A stretch of 58,677 nucleotides of DNA, taken from positions 1 through 58,677 of the IMG/VR virus record IMGVR_UViG_3300043429_001390. The stretch is one strand, 5' to 3'. The position numbers and the translations under genes were made by a program. This document shows positions 18,177 to 27,015 of this stretch, in pieces. Source of the DNA: a virus. Within the stretch, counting starts at the first letter, position 1, and the number at the start of each line of letters is the position of its first letter. The notes below the pieces were generated by a model. That model saw only the letters and a program-made list of their open reading frames with translations. It made no database searches and was not told the DNA's origin.

Positions 18177-19556
18177 TTACGAACTGATGACGTCACAGAA
18201 GAACGTGGCTCGGGCGTACACATCGTCGACGTTGATGGAGACCTGCGTGTAGCCCGTCTGGTACAGGTTGTTCCACGTGGCATCGTCATTGGGTGGCGCC
18301 TGCGGGATCGCAGACACCCTCCGCCAGCGAAACCACCCGGTCGGCGTGACGTCGGTCACCTCCGCTCCGTTCTTGAAGAGGTGCGCCTTCAGCAGCGTGG
18401 TCGTGCTCTGGCCCCTCCTGAAAATCGTCCCATTCGTCGACTCGATAGTCAGCGTGAATGACTGGCCGTCCGCCAAGTACACAACCCACCCAAGAGGCGT
18501 GCCGGTTAGCACGTAGCTCTTGCCGTCGGTCGAGTTCTTGTAGACCGAATTCTGCCTCCACGAGGCGCCGAGCTGAGCCTGCGTCGGGGCGCTCGCGAAC
18601 TCGCCCACGTAGTTCAGGGACGGCACCAGCGAGTTCGCGGCCACTGTCGACAGCAGCACGTTGTTGCTGTTGACGTTGACGTAGGCCGTGGATGAGATCT
18701 CGCCCGTGGAGGAGAAGACCGGGGTGCCGTCCGAGGAGAGAATGTTCAGTCCCCGAGCGTCTACGTCGGAGGCCGGCGTGTCTTTCGTGTACGCGGTGCC
18801 GTTCCAGCGGTACAGCTTGCCGGTCGTGGTGTTGAAGATGTTCGCCGTGACCCTGGTTGTCGGGATGGACGTAACGAGCGTGACGGGCTCGATGTCGTTG
18901 GCGAACTTGGTGGCGTCGACGGCCAGGGGCGCCAGCTTCGAGGCCGAGACGGACCCGTTCGCGAGGTTGCCGGCCTCCACGATCAGCGGGCTCAGGTCGA
19001 CGTTGCCGATCTTGCCTGTCGTCGCCTGCACGCCATTCGTGCTGTTGTACGGCCCCGTGACATCCGCAGTCGAGCGAAACCGCACCCAGTAGAAGTAGGT
19101 GACCCCGGTCGAGCCGATCGCGTCGCTGTAGAAGCGCGTGTCGGAGGTGCCGATCAGGAGCGCGTTGCCGATCACATCGGTCGAGCTGCGCCAGATCTCG
19201 GTGTAGGCGTGGTTGCCATAGCTCCAGGCGGCCCACTCCAGGATGATGAGCGCGAGGCCGGCCGAGGCCGTGAGCCCCGTCGGCTGGGGCGGGGGCGTGA
19301 GGTCCGGCTGCTCCGTGTTGCCCGACCCGAGGCCGGGCGCCGGTGAGATGTTGACCGAGCCGGACCCGCCGCCGCGGGAGACCACGGTCGCATCCGCGAG
19401 CCCACCATCGACGAGGTCGCGCAGCGTGACGTTCCTGTCGAGCGGGTCTCCGATCAGCCCCTCGCGCACATCCAGTACGTTCTTGACCGCGCGAGCAACG
19501 TCGCGCAGGTTCGCGTCGGTGGGCGCGGGGATCGCTGCTACGCGGGTCTTGGTCAT
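18177..19556 (-). CDS. tail protein with fibronectin III-like domain, 459 aa
   Basis: After a short helical N-terminus and a Gly/Ser linker (about 65-75), the segment PPPQPTGLTASAGLALIILEWAAW and TYFYWVRFRS (about 90-150) has FN3-type spacing, as in host-specificity proteins of the lambda gpJ kind. A later 'VSASKLAPLAVDATKFAND' segment is also typical of this group. Its start overlaps the stop of the 540-aa gene (ATGA). Likely a tail-tip or fibre-anchor component. Confidence 0.7.
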   Translation of the reverse strand: MTKTRVAAIPAPTDANLRDVARAVKNVLDVREGLIGDPLDRNVTLRDLVDGGLADATVVSRGGGSGSVNISPAPGLGSGNTEQPDLTPPPQPTGLTASAGLALIILEWAAWSYGNHAYTEIWRSSTDVIGNALLIGTSDTRFYSDAIGSTGVTYFYWVRFRSTADVTGPYNSTNGVQATTGKIGNVDLSPLIVEAGNLANGSVSASKLAPLAVDATKFANDIEPVTLVTSIPTTRVTANIFNTTTGKLYRWNGTAYTKDTPASDVDARGLNILSSDGTPVFSSTGEISSTAYVNVNSNNVLLSTVAANSLVPSLNYVGEFASAPTQAQLGASWRQNSVYKNSTDGKSYVLTGTPLGWVVYLADGQSFTLTIESTNGTIFRRGQSTTTLLKAHLFKNGAEVTDVTPTGWFRWRRVSAIPQAPPNDDATWNNLYQTGYTQVSINVDDVYARATFFCDVISS

Positions 19557-21175
19557 ACACGCCGCAGCTCTTCAATGGAAGTTGCCATGCTGACCTGCGA
19601 GACGTCGATGGCGCCCGTGATCTCAAGCTGCCAGTCCACGCCCCGGAACCCGCCGGGCAGTCGGAAGATGTTGGCGCTGGCCACGCTCTGCGTGTGGCGC
19701 AGGCTGCCGTCGACGTAGACCTTCAGGGTCACTGGGTACGAGCTCGCATAGACCAGGGCTGCGCCGAAGTTCGTCGGGTATGGCTGGCGGAACTTCTTCG
19801 AGCGCCACGTGTACGTCAGTGACGTACCCGCGTTGAACCTCACGATGTTGGTGCCCTGCGCCATGTACAGCGTGTCGCTGCGCGGGTCCGAATAGGCGGC
19901 CGTGATCGCCGTGGCGGCGTTCAGGTCGCTGGCCTGCATGGTCGCGCCCTGCCCCGAGAAGTCGAAGATGAGCATGCCCCGCGTGCCGCCGCTCGTCGTG
20001 TAGAGCATGTGGTAGCGGTTGTCGTGCACGTATGCCGAGATGCTCGACGGGTTGTACGCCTGCCACTGGTCGCGGGTCATGAAGTCCGACGTCAGCAGCT
20101 TGATGCCGCCAGGGCTGATGCCCACGAGGCCGTCGGGGCTCGCGTACATGACGCCGTCACCGGTGTCGACGATGGACCGCTTGGAGACGCAGGCCTGCGG
20201 CAGCTCCATCTTCTCCTTGCTCATCGCCTGCGGGTCGGCGCCGGACAGCAGGACCGGGTAGCTGTTGGTGAGCAGGACCGCGGACTGCCGGAACACGCCG
20301 ATGCCCACGATGGTCTCGTCGATCGGGTACAGGTGCGGCCACGCGTGGGGCAGGTTCGGCTCGGAGAAGTACGCCGTGTTGTCCTTGAACCCGATGGCCG
20401 CGCCGTTGGCCATGAGCTTCAGGCCCTTGAGCCCGACAGGCGGCGCGAACCAGTTGTCCGTGGCGAGCACCTCGCCCAGCAGGGACTGCGACACGGTGTC
20501 GGTGTAGGACGTGACGGCCACGGCGACTTCGGCCACGAACTGGAACTGCGCACTCGTGCCGGTCGCCGACGACCGGTAGATGCGCTTCTTCGTCACGTTG
20601 TAGCTGCCGGACGGGGCCGTCGAGGGCAGGCTCACAGTGACCGACGCAGAAGGGTCCAGCGTCACCGGAGTCGAGGCATCGCTGGGCGGCCCCTCCTCCT
20701 CGTACGCCGTCACGTACGTGTACACGTAGGTGCGGGTCTCCGCCGTGGTGCCCGAGCCGGCAGTCGACGATGTGATGGAAGGCGCGCTCGCGGGGGACGG
20801 AACCCCGAGGGTGTAGGAGCCGCCGGGGTAGCTGGCTCCCGACAGGGCGAGGGTGTTCGGCGCGTACTTGGGCGTGCCGCCGTCAGTCCAGTAGACCCGG
20901 CCATACGGGTCGCTGGCCACGGGCGAACGCATGACGTCCGTGTCGGCCAGGAACTCCAGCCAGTAGTTGGTCTCGGTGGCGTCGTTGCCGTAGCGCCAAA
21001 TGGTGGCCGGCGCGGTCTTCGTCAGAGCCTTGAGCGTCGTCGTGCCCTTGAGCGGCGAGAGCGCGCCCGACAGCAGTCGCGTGTTCAGCGCAATCGTCGC
21101 CTCCGAGTCCTTCAGAAGCTGAGCGTCCTGAACGGGCCGCAGCCCGTCGAACACCTTGATCGTGATCACGCCCAC
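19553..21175 (-). CDS. tail hub / tail-tube-B-like structural protein, 540 aa
   Basis: GTG start at 21175, six bases after the endolysin stop, with a GGAG ribosome site spanning that stop, so translation is probably coupled to lysis-gene translation. The sequence has repeated beta-strands (IGFKDNTAYFSEPNLPHAWPHLYPIDETIVGIGVF, positions about 265-300; DGLVGISPGGIKLLTSDFMTRDQW) that look like a beta-propeller; similar proteins in podoviruses act as the tail nozzle or hub. No enzyme motif. The role is assigned by fold-like pattern and position. Confidence 0.7.
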   Translation of the reverse strand: MGVITIKVFDGLRPVQDAQLLKDSEATIALNTRLLSGALSPLKGTTTLKALTKTAPATIWRYGNDATETNYWLEFLADTDVMRSPVASDPYGRVYWTDGGTPKYAPNTLALSGASYPGGSYTLGVPSPASAPSITSSTAGSGTTAETRTYVYTYVTAYEEEGPPSDASTPVTLDPSASVTVSLPSTAPSGSYNVTKKRIYRSSATGTSAQFQFVAEVAVAVTSYTDTVSQSLLGEVLATDNWFAPPVGLKGLKLMANGAAIGFKDNTAYFSEPNLPHAWPHLYPIDETIVGIGVFRQSAVLLTNSYPVLLSGADPQAMSKEKMELPQACVSKRSIVDTGDGVMYASPDGLVGISPGGIKLLTSDFMTRDQWQAYNPSSISAYVHDNRYHMLYTTSGGTRGMLIFDFSGQGATMQASDLNAATAITAAYSDPRSDTLYMAQGTNIVRFNAGTSLTYTWRSKKFRQPYPTNFGAALVYASSYPVTLKVYVDGSLRHTQSVASANIFRLPGGFRGVDWQLEITGAIDVSQVSMATSIEELRRV

Positions 21176-21178
21176 TTG

Positions 21179-21640
21179 CTACTCCAGCAACGAACATTCT
21201 GCCTGTCGACGCCTAACAAGCCCGGGCAGAACTTTACCTCCTCCACGCACCCACAACAGCAACTGTTCTCGGGAACCTTCCCAGTCAAGCGCACGCAGCT
21301 TGCGCCGCAACGTGCTGGTCTGCAGCCGGCCGGCGCCAAGGTTGAACGTGAAGTCCACGATGGCGCAGAACGGCCGCCACTTGCCGTTGGCCACGCTCCA
21401 GGCGAAGAGCTCCGGCACGAGACGGATCACCGCAGGTGCGGACACCTTGTTGAGCTCCCACAGCAGCAGCTCCTCGGCGCGCTGCGGGGTGATGGGTGGG
21501 TCACTCAGCGAGACCCGCTTGCCGTCCTCGTAGTACGTGGCGCCGTAGCCGATGGTGGGGATGCCGGCAGGGCACAAGTAGGGCTTGAGATACAGGCCCT
21601 CGAAGTGCTTGCACAGCGCAATGGCAAATTCCAGCGTCAC
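21179..21640 (-). CDS. endolysin, T4-lysozyme-type muramidase (GH24), 153 aa
   Basis: Cleaves the N-acetylmuramic acid to N-acetylglucosamine bond of peptidoglycan. The E-8-C-5-T form of the catalytic triad is visible: Glu14 (HFEG), Cys23 (YLC) and Thr29 (IPTIGYG). Cys in place of the usual Asp is a known variant in this family. NFTFNLG-like FTFNLGAG follows later. Full family length with no N-terminal signal or SAR segment, so it should need a holin. The GTG start at 21640 overlaps the holin-like gene stop (GTGA); longer in-frame starts would run through that gene. Confidence 0.85.
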   Translation of the reverse strand: MTLEFAIALCKHFEGLYLKPYLCPAGIPTIGYGATYYEDGKRVSLSDPPITPQRAEELLLWELNKVSAPAVIRLVPELFAWSVANGKWRPFCAIVDFTFNLGAGRLQTSTLRRKLRALDWEGSREQLLLWVRGGGKVLPGLVRRRQAECSLLE

Positions 21641-22134
21641 GCCAGCCCACGCCTTTGCAGCGTCCGGTCGAGGAACCAGTAGTTGATCGTGCCGCCCAGC
21701 AGCGCCGCGAAGTCGGCCGTCATCATGGTCTTGAAGACCACCTCGGGGGGCATGCCCTTGAGCCACGCGTTCCAGGCGAACCACACGTGGATGAACGACC
21801 AGACGAACAGGATCCAGTAGGTCACGACGGGGCGCACGCTGGCCGACAGCGAGGCGACCCAGCCGCCAGCGGTCTTGACCATCTCCGTCTGCTGCTCGAT
21901 GGCCGACTTGAACGCGGCGAGCACGCCGGCATCCACCGCCATGTCGCGCTGAGCGCCGATCTCCTGGAGCTTCTGCGCGCCGCGCACCTTCTCCAGCTCG
22001 CACTGCTTGTCGAACATGGCGAGCTCGTGGGCCCGCTCGTTCTTCTTGTCGAGCCACTTGAGGACCTCGGGCGCGAGGCGGAACAGGCCGCCGAAGATGG
22101 AGCCGATCAGGCCACCGCCAAGAATCTCACCCAT
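21637..22134 (-). CDS. putative holin (3-TM, GTA-holin-like), 165 aa
   Basis: Amphipathic Gly-rich N-terminus (MGEILGGGLIGSIFGGLF), a charged helical middle (about 25-90), then RPVVTYWILFVWSFIHVWFAW and AALLGGTINYWFLDRTL as membrane spans. This order and the 'RP..TYW' pattern resemble the three-span holins of gene-transfer agents and many tailed phages. Position immediately before the endolysin supports a role in timing lysis. The other small membrane genes upstream are competing candidates. Confidence 0.65.
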   Translation of the reverse strand: MGEILGGGLIGSIFGGLFRLAPEVLKWLDKKNERAHELAMFDKQCELEKVRGAQKLQEIGAQRDMAVDAGVLAAFKSAIEQQTEMVKTAGGWVASLSASVRPVVTYWILFVWSFIHVWFAWNAWLKGMPPEVVFKTMMTADFAALLGGTINYWFLDRTLQRRGLA

Positions 22135-22136
22135 GC

Positions 22137-22490
22137 TCACCCCTTCATACCGCTCTTGAAGTGCTCCCAGGCCGCGACGCACAGGAACGCCAGCGCCGCC
22201 CACAGGCCCATCGAGGCCGTCTTGGCGAACGCGTCCGACTTCACCTTGTCCCACCAGTTGGCCGACGCAATGGCCTTCTCGTGCGCCACCCGATGGCCGT
22301 GCGGGTCACCGTTCGGGAACGCCTCGGCAAAGGTCAGCTTGAGCTGCAGGAACTGCTTGTCCATGTGCGCCGTCAGGTGCTGCTCGTGCGTGGTCAGCGC
22401 CTGCTGCACGGCGGCCTGGATGAGGAGCTTCACTCGGTCTTCGGTGATCGCTTCGGTGCGGCGCTCCGGGCCGTCGTACGGTGGGCTCAT
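22137..22490 (-). CDS. small protein with one C-terminal membrane span, lysis cassette, 117 aa
   Basis: A soluble helical N-terminus with several His residues (PHGHRVAHEKAI, about 62-73), then a single C-terminal span GLWAALAFLCVAAWEHF. It starts with an ATGA overlap with the preceding 82-aa membrane protein and is followed closely by the holin-like gene. It may be a holin partner or antiholin, or an accessory membrane protein. No spanin lipobox was found. Confidence 0.6.
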   Translation of the reverse strand: MSPPYDGPERRTEAITEDRVKLLIQAAVQQALTTHEQHLTAHMDKQFLQLKLTFAEAFPNGDPHGHRVAHEKAIASANWWDKVKSDAFAKTASMGLWAALAFLCVAAWEHFKSGMKG

Positions 22491-22735
22491 AGGGTCAACT
22501 CCAACAATCCCCAGGCGACCCAGCCTGGTAGCGCGGTTGCGGCAGCGTCCCACGGGTCCGGCTGCCCCTCCTTGCGGATCCACTGGTTGACCTCGTACAG
22601 AGCGCCGTACGCAGTGGTCTGGAAGGCCAGGAAGGCCCCCGCTCCGAAGCGGGACAGGACCCAGTAGCTGACGACCACGCAGAGCAGCCAGAGGCAGCCC
22701 AGGCCGATATGCAGAAGCTTGTCGCGCGGGATCAT
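22487..22735 (-). CDS. small membrane protein, lysis cassette, 82 aa
   Basis: Predicted spans at about 9-30 (LLHIGLGCLWLLCVVVSYW), 34-48 and 64-80, with DKL near the start and a conserved-looking YEVNQWIRKEGQPDPWDAAA loop. It could be a holin or a regulator of lysis. ATG at 22735 chosen for its position after the 212-aa gene stop (22753) and plausible upstream GAG-GAG ribosome site. Confidence 0.6.
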   Translation of the reverse strand: MIPRDKLLHIGLGCLWLLCVVVSYWVLSRFGAGAFLAFQTTAYGALYEVNQWIRKEGQPDPWDAAATALPGWVAWGLLELTL

Positions 22736-22752
22736 GGGCTCTCCTCGGGCTG

Positions 22753-23391
22753 TCACCAGATACGCTGGAGGCGAACCCGCATCGGCGCGTGGTTCATGCC
22801 GCCATTGACGAACGCGCGAGCGCGGTTGGTCCCGGCGATGAACAGCGCGCGGTAGGCCATCGCGCCGGCCGGGTCCGTGTACGGCTGGTCCGGTGTGAGC
22901 TTCAGGCGCGCGATGGCGCCGTTGGCGATCTCGTCGAGGTAGCGCTCCAGGACGAGGTCGTTGACGTCGGTCGAGGTCCGGGTCGGGGTGATCGCGATGC
23001 GCCCGGTGAGCCCGCTGTCAGCCTGCTCCGAGGGGTTGAGGGCCACCGTGATGGTGTCCGGGGTGAGCTGCGTGAAGACCCTCGGGGTGCCGGCCAAGCT
23101 CTGCCAGTCGCGCGTGTAGAGGCGCTCCAGTTCGAGCTGGCTCTTGCGCTCCATGCGCGCGCCCTTGTAGTAGAGCGAGAGCACCTGCGAGAGCACGTAG
23201 CCTGTCGGCACGGCCACGGTGTACGTGTTGTTGCCGGCGACCACGTTAATCGCTGTCATGTCCTGCTGCAGCACGAGCGAGTCTCGACAGAAGTCGATGC
23301 ACGCGTTGCGCACGGCCGTGACGGCCTGCGGCTCGAAGCACGCAGGCACGTACGGCAGCACGTGCGGCAGGAACGACTCGTAGGCCGCCAT
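22753..23391 (-). CDS. head-tail adaptor or tail-tube-like protein, 212 aa
   Basis: Begins MAAYESFLPHVLPYVPACFEPQAVTAVRNACIDFCRDSLVL (helical), then beta pairs (GNNTYTVAVPTGYVLSQVLSLYYKG) and ends in helices with RALFIAGTNRARAFVN. This helix-beta-helix order is common to the ring proteins that join portal and tail in podoviruses. It follows a related-looking 229-aa adaptor with a 3-bp gap. Role from fold pattern and context. Confidence 0.65.
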   Translation of the reverse strand: MAAYESFLPHVLPYVPACFEPQAVTAVRNACIDFCRDSLVLQQDMTAINVVAGNNTYTVAVPTGYVLSQVLSLYYKGARMERKSQLELERLYTRDWQSLAGTPRVFTQLTPDTITVALNPSEQADSGLTGRIAITPTRTSTDVNDLVLERYLDEIANGAIARLKLTPDQPYTDPAGAMAYRALFIAGTNRARAFVNGGMNHAPMRVRLQRIW

Positions 23392-23394
23392 GGC

Positions 23395-24084
23395 TTACTT
23401 CGTGCCGCCGGGGAGGTTCGGGTTGAAGCCGCCCAGCGAGGCGTTCGGGTTGGAGGCAACCTCCGACGCCGTCTTGCCCTGCATGATGGCCTGGAACTGC
23501 GTGTAGTACGCCGTGGCGAGCTGTGCGTTGTTCGCGTACTCGGCGTCCTTGGTGTAGGCCCGGAACAGGATGTAGTTCAGAAGCGCCGTCATGTAGATGT
23601 CGTCGATGGTGATCGTGCTCACCAGCGTCGCGTCCGTCGGCGAAGCCACGTAGATGATCTCCACCTGATTCATGCCGGTGGACGGCTGCGGCGGGTAGAC
23701 GTAGAACGTCTTGGGGTCCAGCGGCGTGTAGACGTAGTGCTTGGCGGTCGCGCTGGCCGTCGAGCTGTGCCAGTTCTTGATCTGGGCGTCCAGGATCTCG
23801 CGCGTGACCACGCGGATGGCGTCGCCCGGCGTCGAGCCGTTGGTGCCCATGTTGCGCACCACGTCGATGAGCGACACGCCATCGGCCGGCAGCGCCTGCT
23901 TGGTGCCGGCCACGAGCTGCACCGGGATGTTCTTGACGAAGACGTTGGGCTTGAAGAGCGCGATCTCGCGCTGCCCGTCGTTCAGCCAGTCCAGCAGTTC
24001 ACTCTGGGGCCAACGGATGTTCGTCGGGTCCTGAAGGACGACGGCGGCGCGGTTGAGCAACGACGCCACTGTGGTGACAGCCAT
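23395..24084 (-). CDS. phage adaptor protein (DUF6682-like), 229 aa
   Basis: Opens with ASLLNRAAVVLQDPTNIRWPQSELLDWLNDGQREIALFKPN (positions about 7-47), a well-known start of portal-associated adaptor/gatekeeper proteins of podoviruses, followed by strands with FYVYPPQP and a final helical tail (ILFRAYTKDAEYANNAQLATAYYTQFQAIM). Probably assembles as a ring under the portal. It is the first gene after the hairpin that follows the capsid gene, so a separate lower-level transcript or read-through controls it. Confidence 0.75.
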   Translation of the reverse strand: MAVTTVASLLNRAAVVLQDPTNIRWPQSELLDWLNDGQREIALFKPNVFVKNIPVQLVAGTKQALPADGVSLIDVVRNMGTNGSTPGDAIRVVTREILDAQIKNWHSSTASATAKHYVYTPLDPKTFYVYPPQPSTGMNQVEIIYVASPTDATLVSTITIDDIYMTALLNYILFRAYTKDAEYANNAQLATAYYTQFQAIMQGKTASEVASNPNASLGGFNPNLPGGTK

Positions 24085-24126
24085 TGAAGACTCCTGACTG
24101 CGTTAGGACTTACTCACATGCTAACA

Positions 24127-24148
24127 CAGGGGCCCCGAAGGGCCCCTG
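24127..24148 (-). terminator. UUCG-loop hairpin after the capsid gene
   Basis: A perfect nine-pair stem (CAGGGGCCC / GGGCCCCTG) closed by a four-base loop that reads UUCG on the transcribed strand with a C-G closing pair, an especially stable loop. It lies 15 bases past the capsid stop. No clean T-run follows, so it may be a partial terminator or an mRNA 3' stabiliser for the capsid message. Confidence 0.75.
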
Positions 24149-24162
24149 CATCAGCTACTGCG

Positions 24163-25152
24163 TCAGCCCTTGACGACCGCGTAGGTCAGAGCTTCCGGCT
24201 TCACGGTCTTGCGACCGTAGATCATCAGGCCGCGCACCAGGGTCCCGAAGTCGTTCGGGTTGGGCAGGCTCTCGACCTTGTTGATCTGGCTGGCGAACGT
24301 CATGGCCGACTTGTGGCCGGCGATCATCACGTGCCGCTTGATCTTGCCGGCGTCCGCGCCGCCCGTGTAGTTCTGGTTGGCGGCGGCCTTCGGCAGCAGG
24401 TTCGACACGTAGATGTCGAAGCGGTCGATGCGCCCGATCTTGCCGTTGCGCAGGATCGACTGGCTGTCACCGGTGACGTACGCCTGGGCCAGGGGGGACT
24501 GCATCAGGAGCTGGCGCTCGTAGGGCGTCAGGACCAGGAAGCGGTCGCTCTCCGGCACGTTCTGCTCGTCCAGGATGTTCCCCATGGACACGATCGTGTT
24601 CAGGATCTGCGGCGCGTTCGAGGCCGCGGCGTAGTCCAGCGGCGAGGCGTCGGTGCCCAGGTTGTACTGGCCCGACAGAGCGCCGGCGGTCGCGCCGACG
24701 TTGGCCGCAGCCGCGTCGCTGAACGTCCCCAGGAAGCAGTCGGTGTCGACCTTGATCTTCATCTGGTTGGCCGCGTCCGTGGTGAACATGTCCATCAGGT
24801 TCGGCTGGGACTGGTACTCCAGCACGTCCGAGACGTTCACGCCGAAGTAGAAGCCCTTGTCGATCTGCAGCTCGATCGTGTTGGGCGTCGGCACCTCGTA
24901 CGACAGCGACTGGCCCACCGTGTAGGTGTTGATGCTGATCGTCGGGATGTTGTTGATGATGACCTTGTCGCCCATGTTCTTGATGTCGCCTTCCCAGTTG
25001 GTGTTGGAGACATCGCCGAAGGTCGTGTTCGCGTAGAACTTGACGTTCAGCTTGGACGACCAGATGGCCGGGATGAAGGTGCCGGAGTACGACGGGCTCG
25101 TATTGAACGGCGACTGGACGGCATAGGCGGCGGCGGGGGTGATGGTGGACAT
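24163..25152 (-). CDS. major capsid protein (HK97/P22 coat-like), 329 aa
   Basis: Forms the icosahedral shell. Supported by length, by location after the scaffold-like gene, and by typical coat features: an N-terminal arm with FIPAIWSSKLNVKFYANTTFGDVSN, the strand EVPTPNTIELQIDKGFYFGVNVSDV (about 86-110), and a C-terminal KRHVMIAGHKSAMTFASQINKVESLPNPNDFGTLVRGLMIYG region (about 275-318), which resembles the P-domain and 'pump-handle' strands of P22-type coats. The stop is followed by a strong hairpin. Confidence 0.85.
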   Translation of the reverse strand: MSTITPAAAYAVQSPFNTSPSYSGTFIPAIWSSKLNVKFYANTTFGDVSNTNWEGDIKNMGDKVIINNIPTISINTYTVGQSLSYEVPTPNTIELQIDKGFYFGVNVSDVLEYQSQPNLMDMFTTDAANQMKIKVDTDCFLGTFSDAAAANVGATAGALSGQYNLGTDASPLDYAAASNAPQILNTIVSMGNILDEQNVPESDRFLVLTPYERQLLMQSPLAQAYVTGDSQSILRNGKIGRIDRFDIYVSNLLPKAAANQNYTGGADAGKIKRHVMIAGHKSAMTFASQINKVESLPNPNDFGTLVRGLMIYGRKTVKPEALTYAVVKG

Positions 25153-25199
25153 GGCAAAAGCTCCTGGTTCACGGTTTTCAACTCACCACCCCCGGGGAC

Positions 25200-26201
25200 T
25201 TACGGCGTAACCCGTCCCTCCACGAGAGCAGCGTTCAGCTCTGCTTCGAGCCGATTGGCCTCGTCCAATGCCCCCTTCTGCATCAGCCGCATCAGGCGAT
25301 TGCTCTCGACCTGATACTCGGCACCCGTGTAGGTGCGCTTGGTGTTCGCAGTGGGGGCAGAGGCGCTCGACTTGCTCGGCGCGACTTGACGTTGAAGCTC
25401 TTGCTTGGCGGGTGCCGGGGCCGGCTCCGGCGCCGGAGCGCTCGGGTTCAGCGTCGGGTGCTTGCTGAAGAAGTTCTCGAAGACTTCGAGAACCGTCTTC
25501 ACGTCGCGGCGGCTGGCTGCGTCCTTCAGCGCCATGTCCCACGTCACCGTGGTCCCTGGGATCCGGTTGCCGAGCCATTCCTGGCATTCGGCCGTTGCCT
25601 GCACTCTGTCCCAGCCCGGAAGGCGAGCATCGAGCGCCTCGAAGAAGCGTTCGTTCGCCGTCTTGGCCGTGGACTCCACGACTTCACCGACCTGACCCTT
25701 GGCTTCGGCGAGCTGCCCCTGCAGCGCCTCGATTCGCTCGATGTACTTCGACTCGCGCTTGCCGAACTCCTCTTTGGCTATGCGGCGAGCGAGGTCCACC
25801 AAGTCCTCACCAAAAGCGTCAACGTCCTTCTTGGTCACCAGATCGGCTTCAGGTGCGGGCTGGGGGGCCGGGGCCTCCTTCGCCTTCAACTGCTGCGTGA
25901 GCTGCGCCACCGACTCCGTCAGCGTGTGCACCTGCTGCTGTAGAGCAGGCACTTGGCTGTTGTACTGACCCTGCAGCGACAGGTAGCGCTGGCGCCACGT
26001 GTTGCTGTCGTCATCAGTCGGCTTCGGCGGATCAGCCGGCGCAGGTGCCGGGGCTGGTGCCGGGGCATTTCCTTGCGGGTCCTTGGGCGGGGTTTCCGAG
26101 TTGTCGGGCGGCTTGGGTTCGGCGCCGCGCGCCTCCTCAAGTTGTCGCTCGTACTGCTGTAGCGCATCGGCCTGCGCCTGGACCTGTTTCGGCAATGCCA
26201 T
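25200..26201 (-). CDS. scaffold-like protein, 333 aa
   Basis: Acidic/Gln-rich helical N-terminus, an APAPAPAPA linker (about 45-58), a coiled coil (RYLSLQGQYNSQVPALQQQVHTLTESVAQLTQQL, about 70-105), a conserved-looking core around residues 190-245 (ERFFEALDARLPGWDRVQA), a second Pro/Ala linker and a charged helical C-terminus. This low-complexity, coiled-coil plan directly upstream of the capsid gene is typical of capsid scaffolds. The ATG at 26201 (MALPKQ) is preferred over a longer in-frame start without support. Confidence 0.75.
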   Translation of the reverse strand: MALPKQVQAQADALQQYERQLEEARGAEPKPPDNSETPPKDPQGNAPAPAPAPAPADPPKPTDDDSNTWRQRYLSLQGQYNSQVPALQQQVHTLTESVAQLTQQLKAKEAPAPQPAPEADLVTKKDVDAFGEDLVDLARRIAKEEFGKRESKYIERIEALQGQLAEAKGQVGEVVESTAKTANERFFEALDARLPGWDRVQATAECQEWLGNRIPGTTVTWDMALKDAASRRDVKTVLEVFENFFSKHPTLNPSAPAPEPAPAPAKQELQRQVAPSKSSASAPTANTKRTYTGAEYQVESNRLMRLMQKGALDEANRLEAELNAALVEGRVTP

Positions 26202-26264
26202 GAATACTCCGTCGCCGGCCCCGCAAGGTAGGGGCTTGGGCAAGTTGAAAACCGACGCCGGGCT

Positions 26265-26507
26265 TTAGGCCTTGGGCTGTCGGGACTTCTCGGCCACTGC
26301 GGGGGCACCCCGCAGCAGCTCGATCAGCTCGTACACCTCGGAAGCTCGTCCTTGCAGCTTCGAGGTCACGTCGCCGGACGAATCCAGCAGGTTCAGTTGC
26401 AGCCTTCGGAGTTCGGTGTCCAGCAGCGCCAGGAGCACCTCTCCATCAGGGTTGCGGGCCAGCCGCGCCAGTGCTTGGTACTGGTGAGCGTCCGGCCGGG
26501 TAAGCAC
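26265..26507 (-). CDS. small helical head-region protein, 80 aa
   Basis: Predicted almost entirely helical: ALARLARNPDGEVLLALLDTELRRLQLNLL and SEVYELIELLRGAP. It lies between a 168-aa Gly-motif protein and the scaffold, with start one base after the previous stop. Small helical proteins in this position occur in many podoviruses without known function; an assembly role is a guess. Confidence 0.65.
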   Translation of the reverse strand: MLTRPDAHQYQALARLARNPDGEVLLALLDTELRRLQLNLLDSSGDVTSKLQGRASEVYELIELLRGAPAVAEKSRQPKA

Positions 26508-26508
26508 T

Positions 26509-27015
26509 TCAGCAGGCCTTGCCGTGCGACTTCAGCTTGCCCAGGCGGACCAAGCCGCCGGAGGCCAGTTTCACCACGGACTTGCCGGTGCGCTCCGACT
26601 CGGCCGCCTTCTCGTAGGCGGCGCGGCTGGAGTCGCGCATCTTCGTAAGTGCCTCGCGAGCGCTCGGGCTCGTCTCGGCAGGCATGTTTCGGTAGGCCCG
26701 GTCCACGGCGGCGTACTTCTCGCCCAGCCCCTGCGACAGCGAGCGCGAAGGCTTGGGGGCCGCCGGCTTGGACGAGGCCATCTCGGTCGTGTACTTCTTG
26801 CCCTTCCACTCGAAGGTCTTGGCGCCGCCCTTGCGCGCCGAGGCGAAGGCCTCCTTGAACGAGCTGGGCTCGGGAGACGACGTCGGAGCCGCAGGGCTCT
26901 CGCCCGAGGTCTTCGGGCTCATGTCGTTGACCACCTCGGTGCCGTCGGTCATCGTGGTGACCTCGCCGCCATCGGCGAAGCGGCCGACCTTCTTGGCCTT
27001 CATGAGCGACTTCAT
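26509..27015 (-). CDS. hypothetical virion-region protein with FADGGEV and C-terminal SHGKAC, 168 aa
   Basis: A basic protein with FADGGEV at 13-19, a Ser/Pro-rich linker (about 35-55), FEWKGKKYTTEM, and a terminal KSHGKAC. The same KSHGKAC ending occurs in the 60-aa protein just upstream, and a YADGGEV motif occurs in the 398-aa internal virion protein. Function unknown. Start overlaps the previous stop (ATGA). Confidence 0.65.
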   Translation of the reverse strand: MKSLMKAKKVGRFADGGEVTTMTDGTEVVNDMSPKTSGESPAAPTSSPEPSSFKEAFASARKGGAKTFEWKGKKYTTEMASSKPAAPKPSRSLSQGLGEKYAAVDRAYRNMPAETSPSAREALTKMRDSSRAAYEKAAESERTGKSVVKLASGGLVRLGKLKSHGKAC

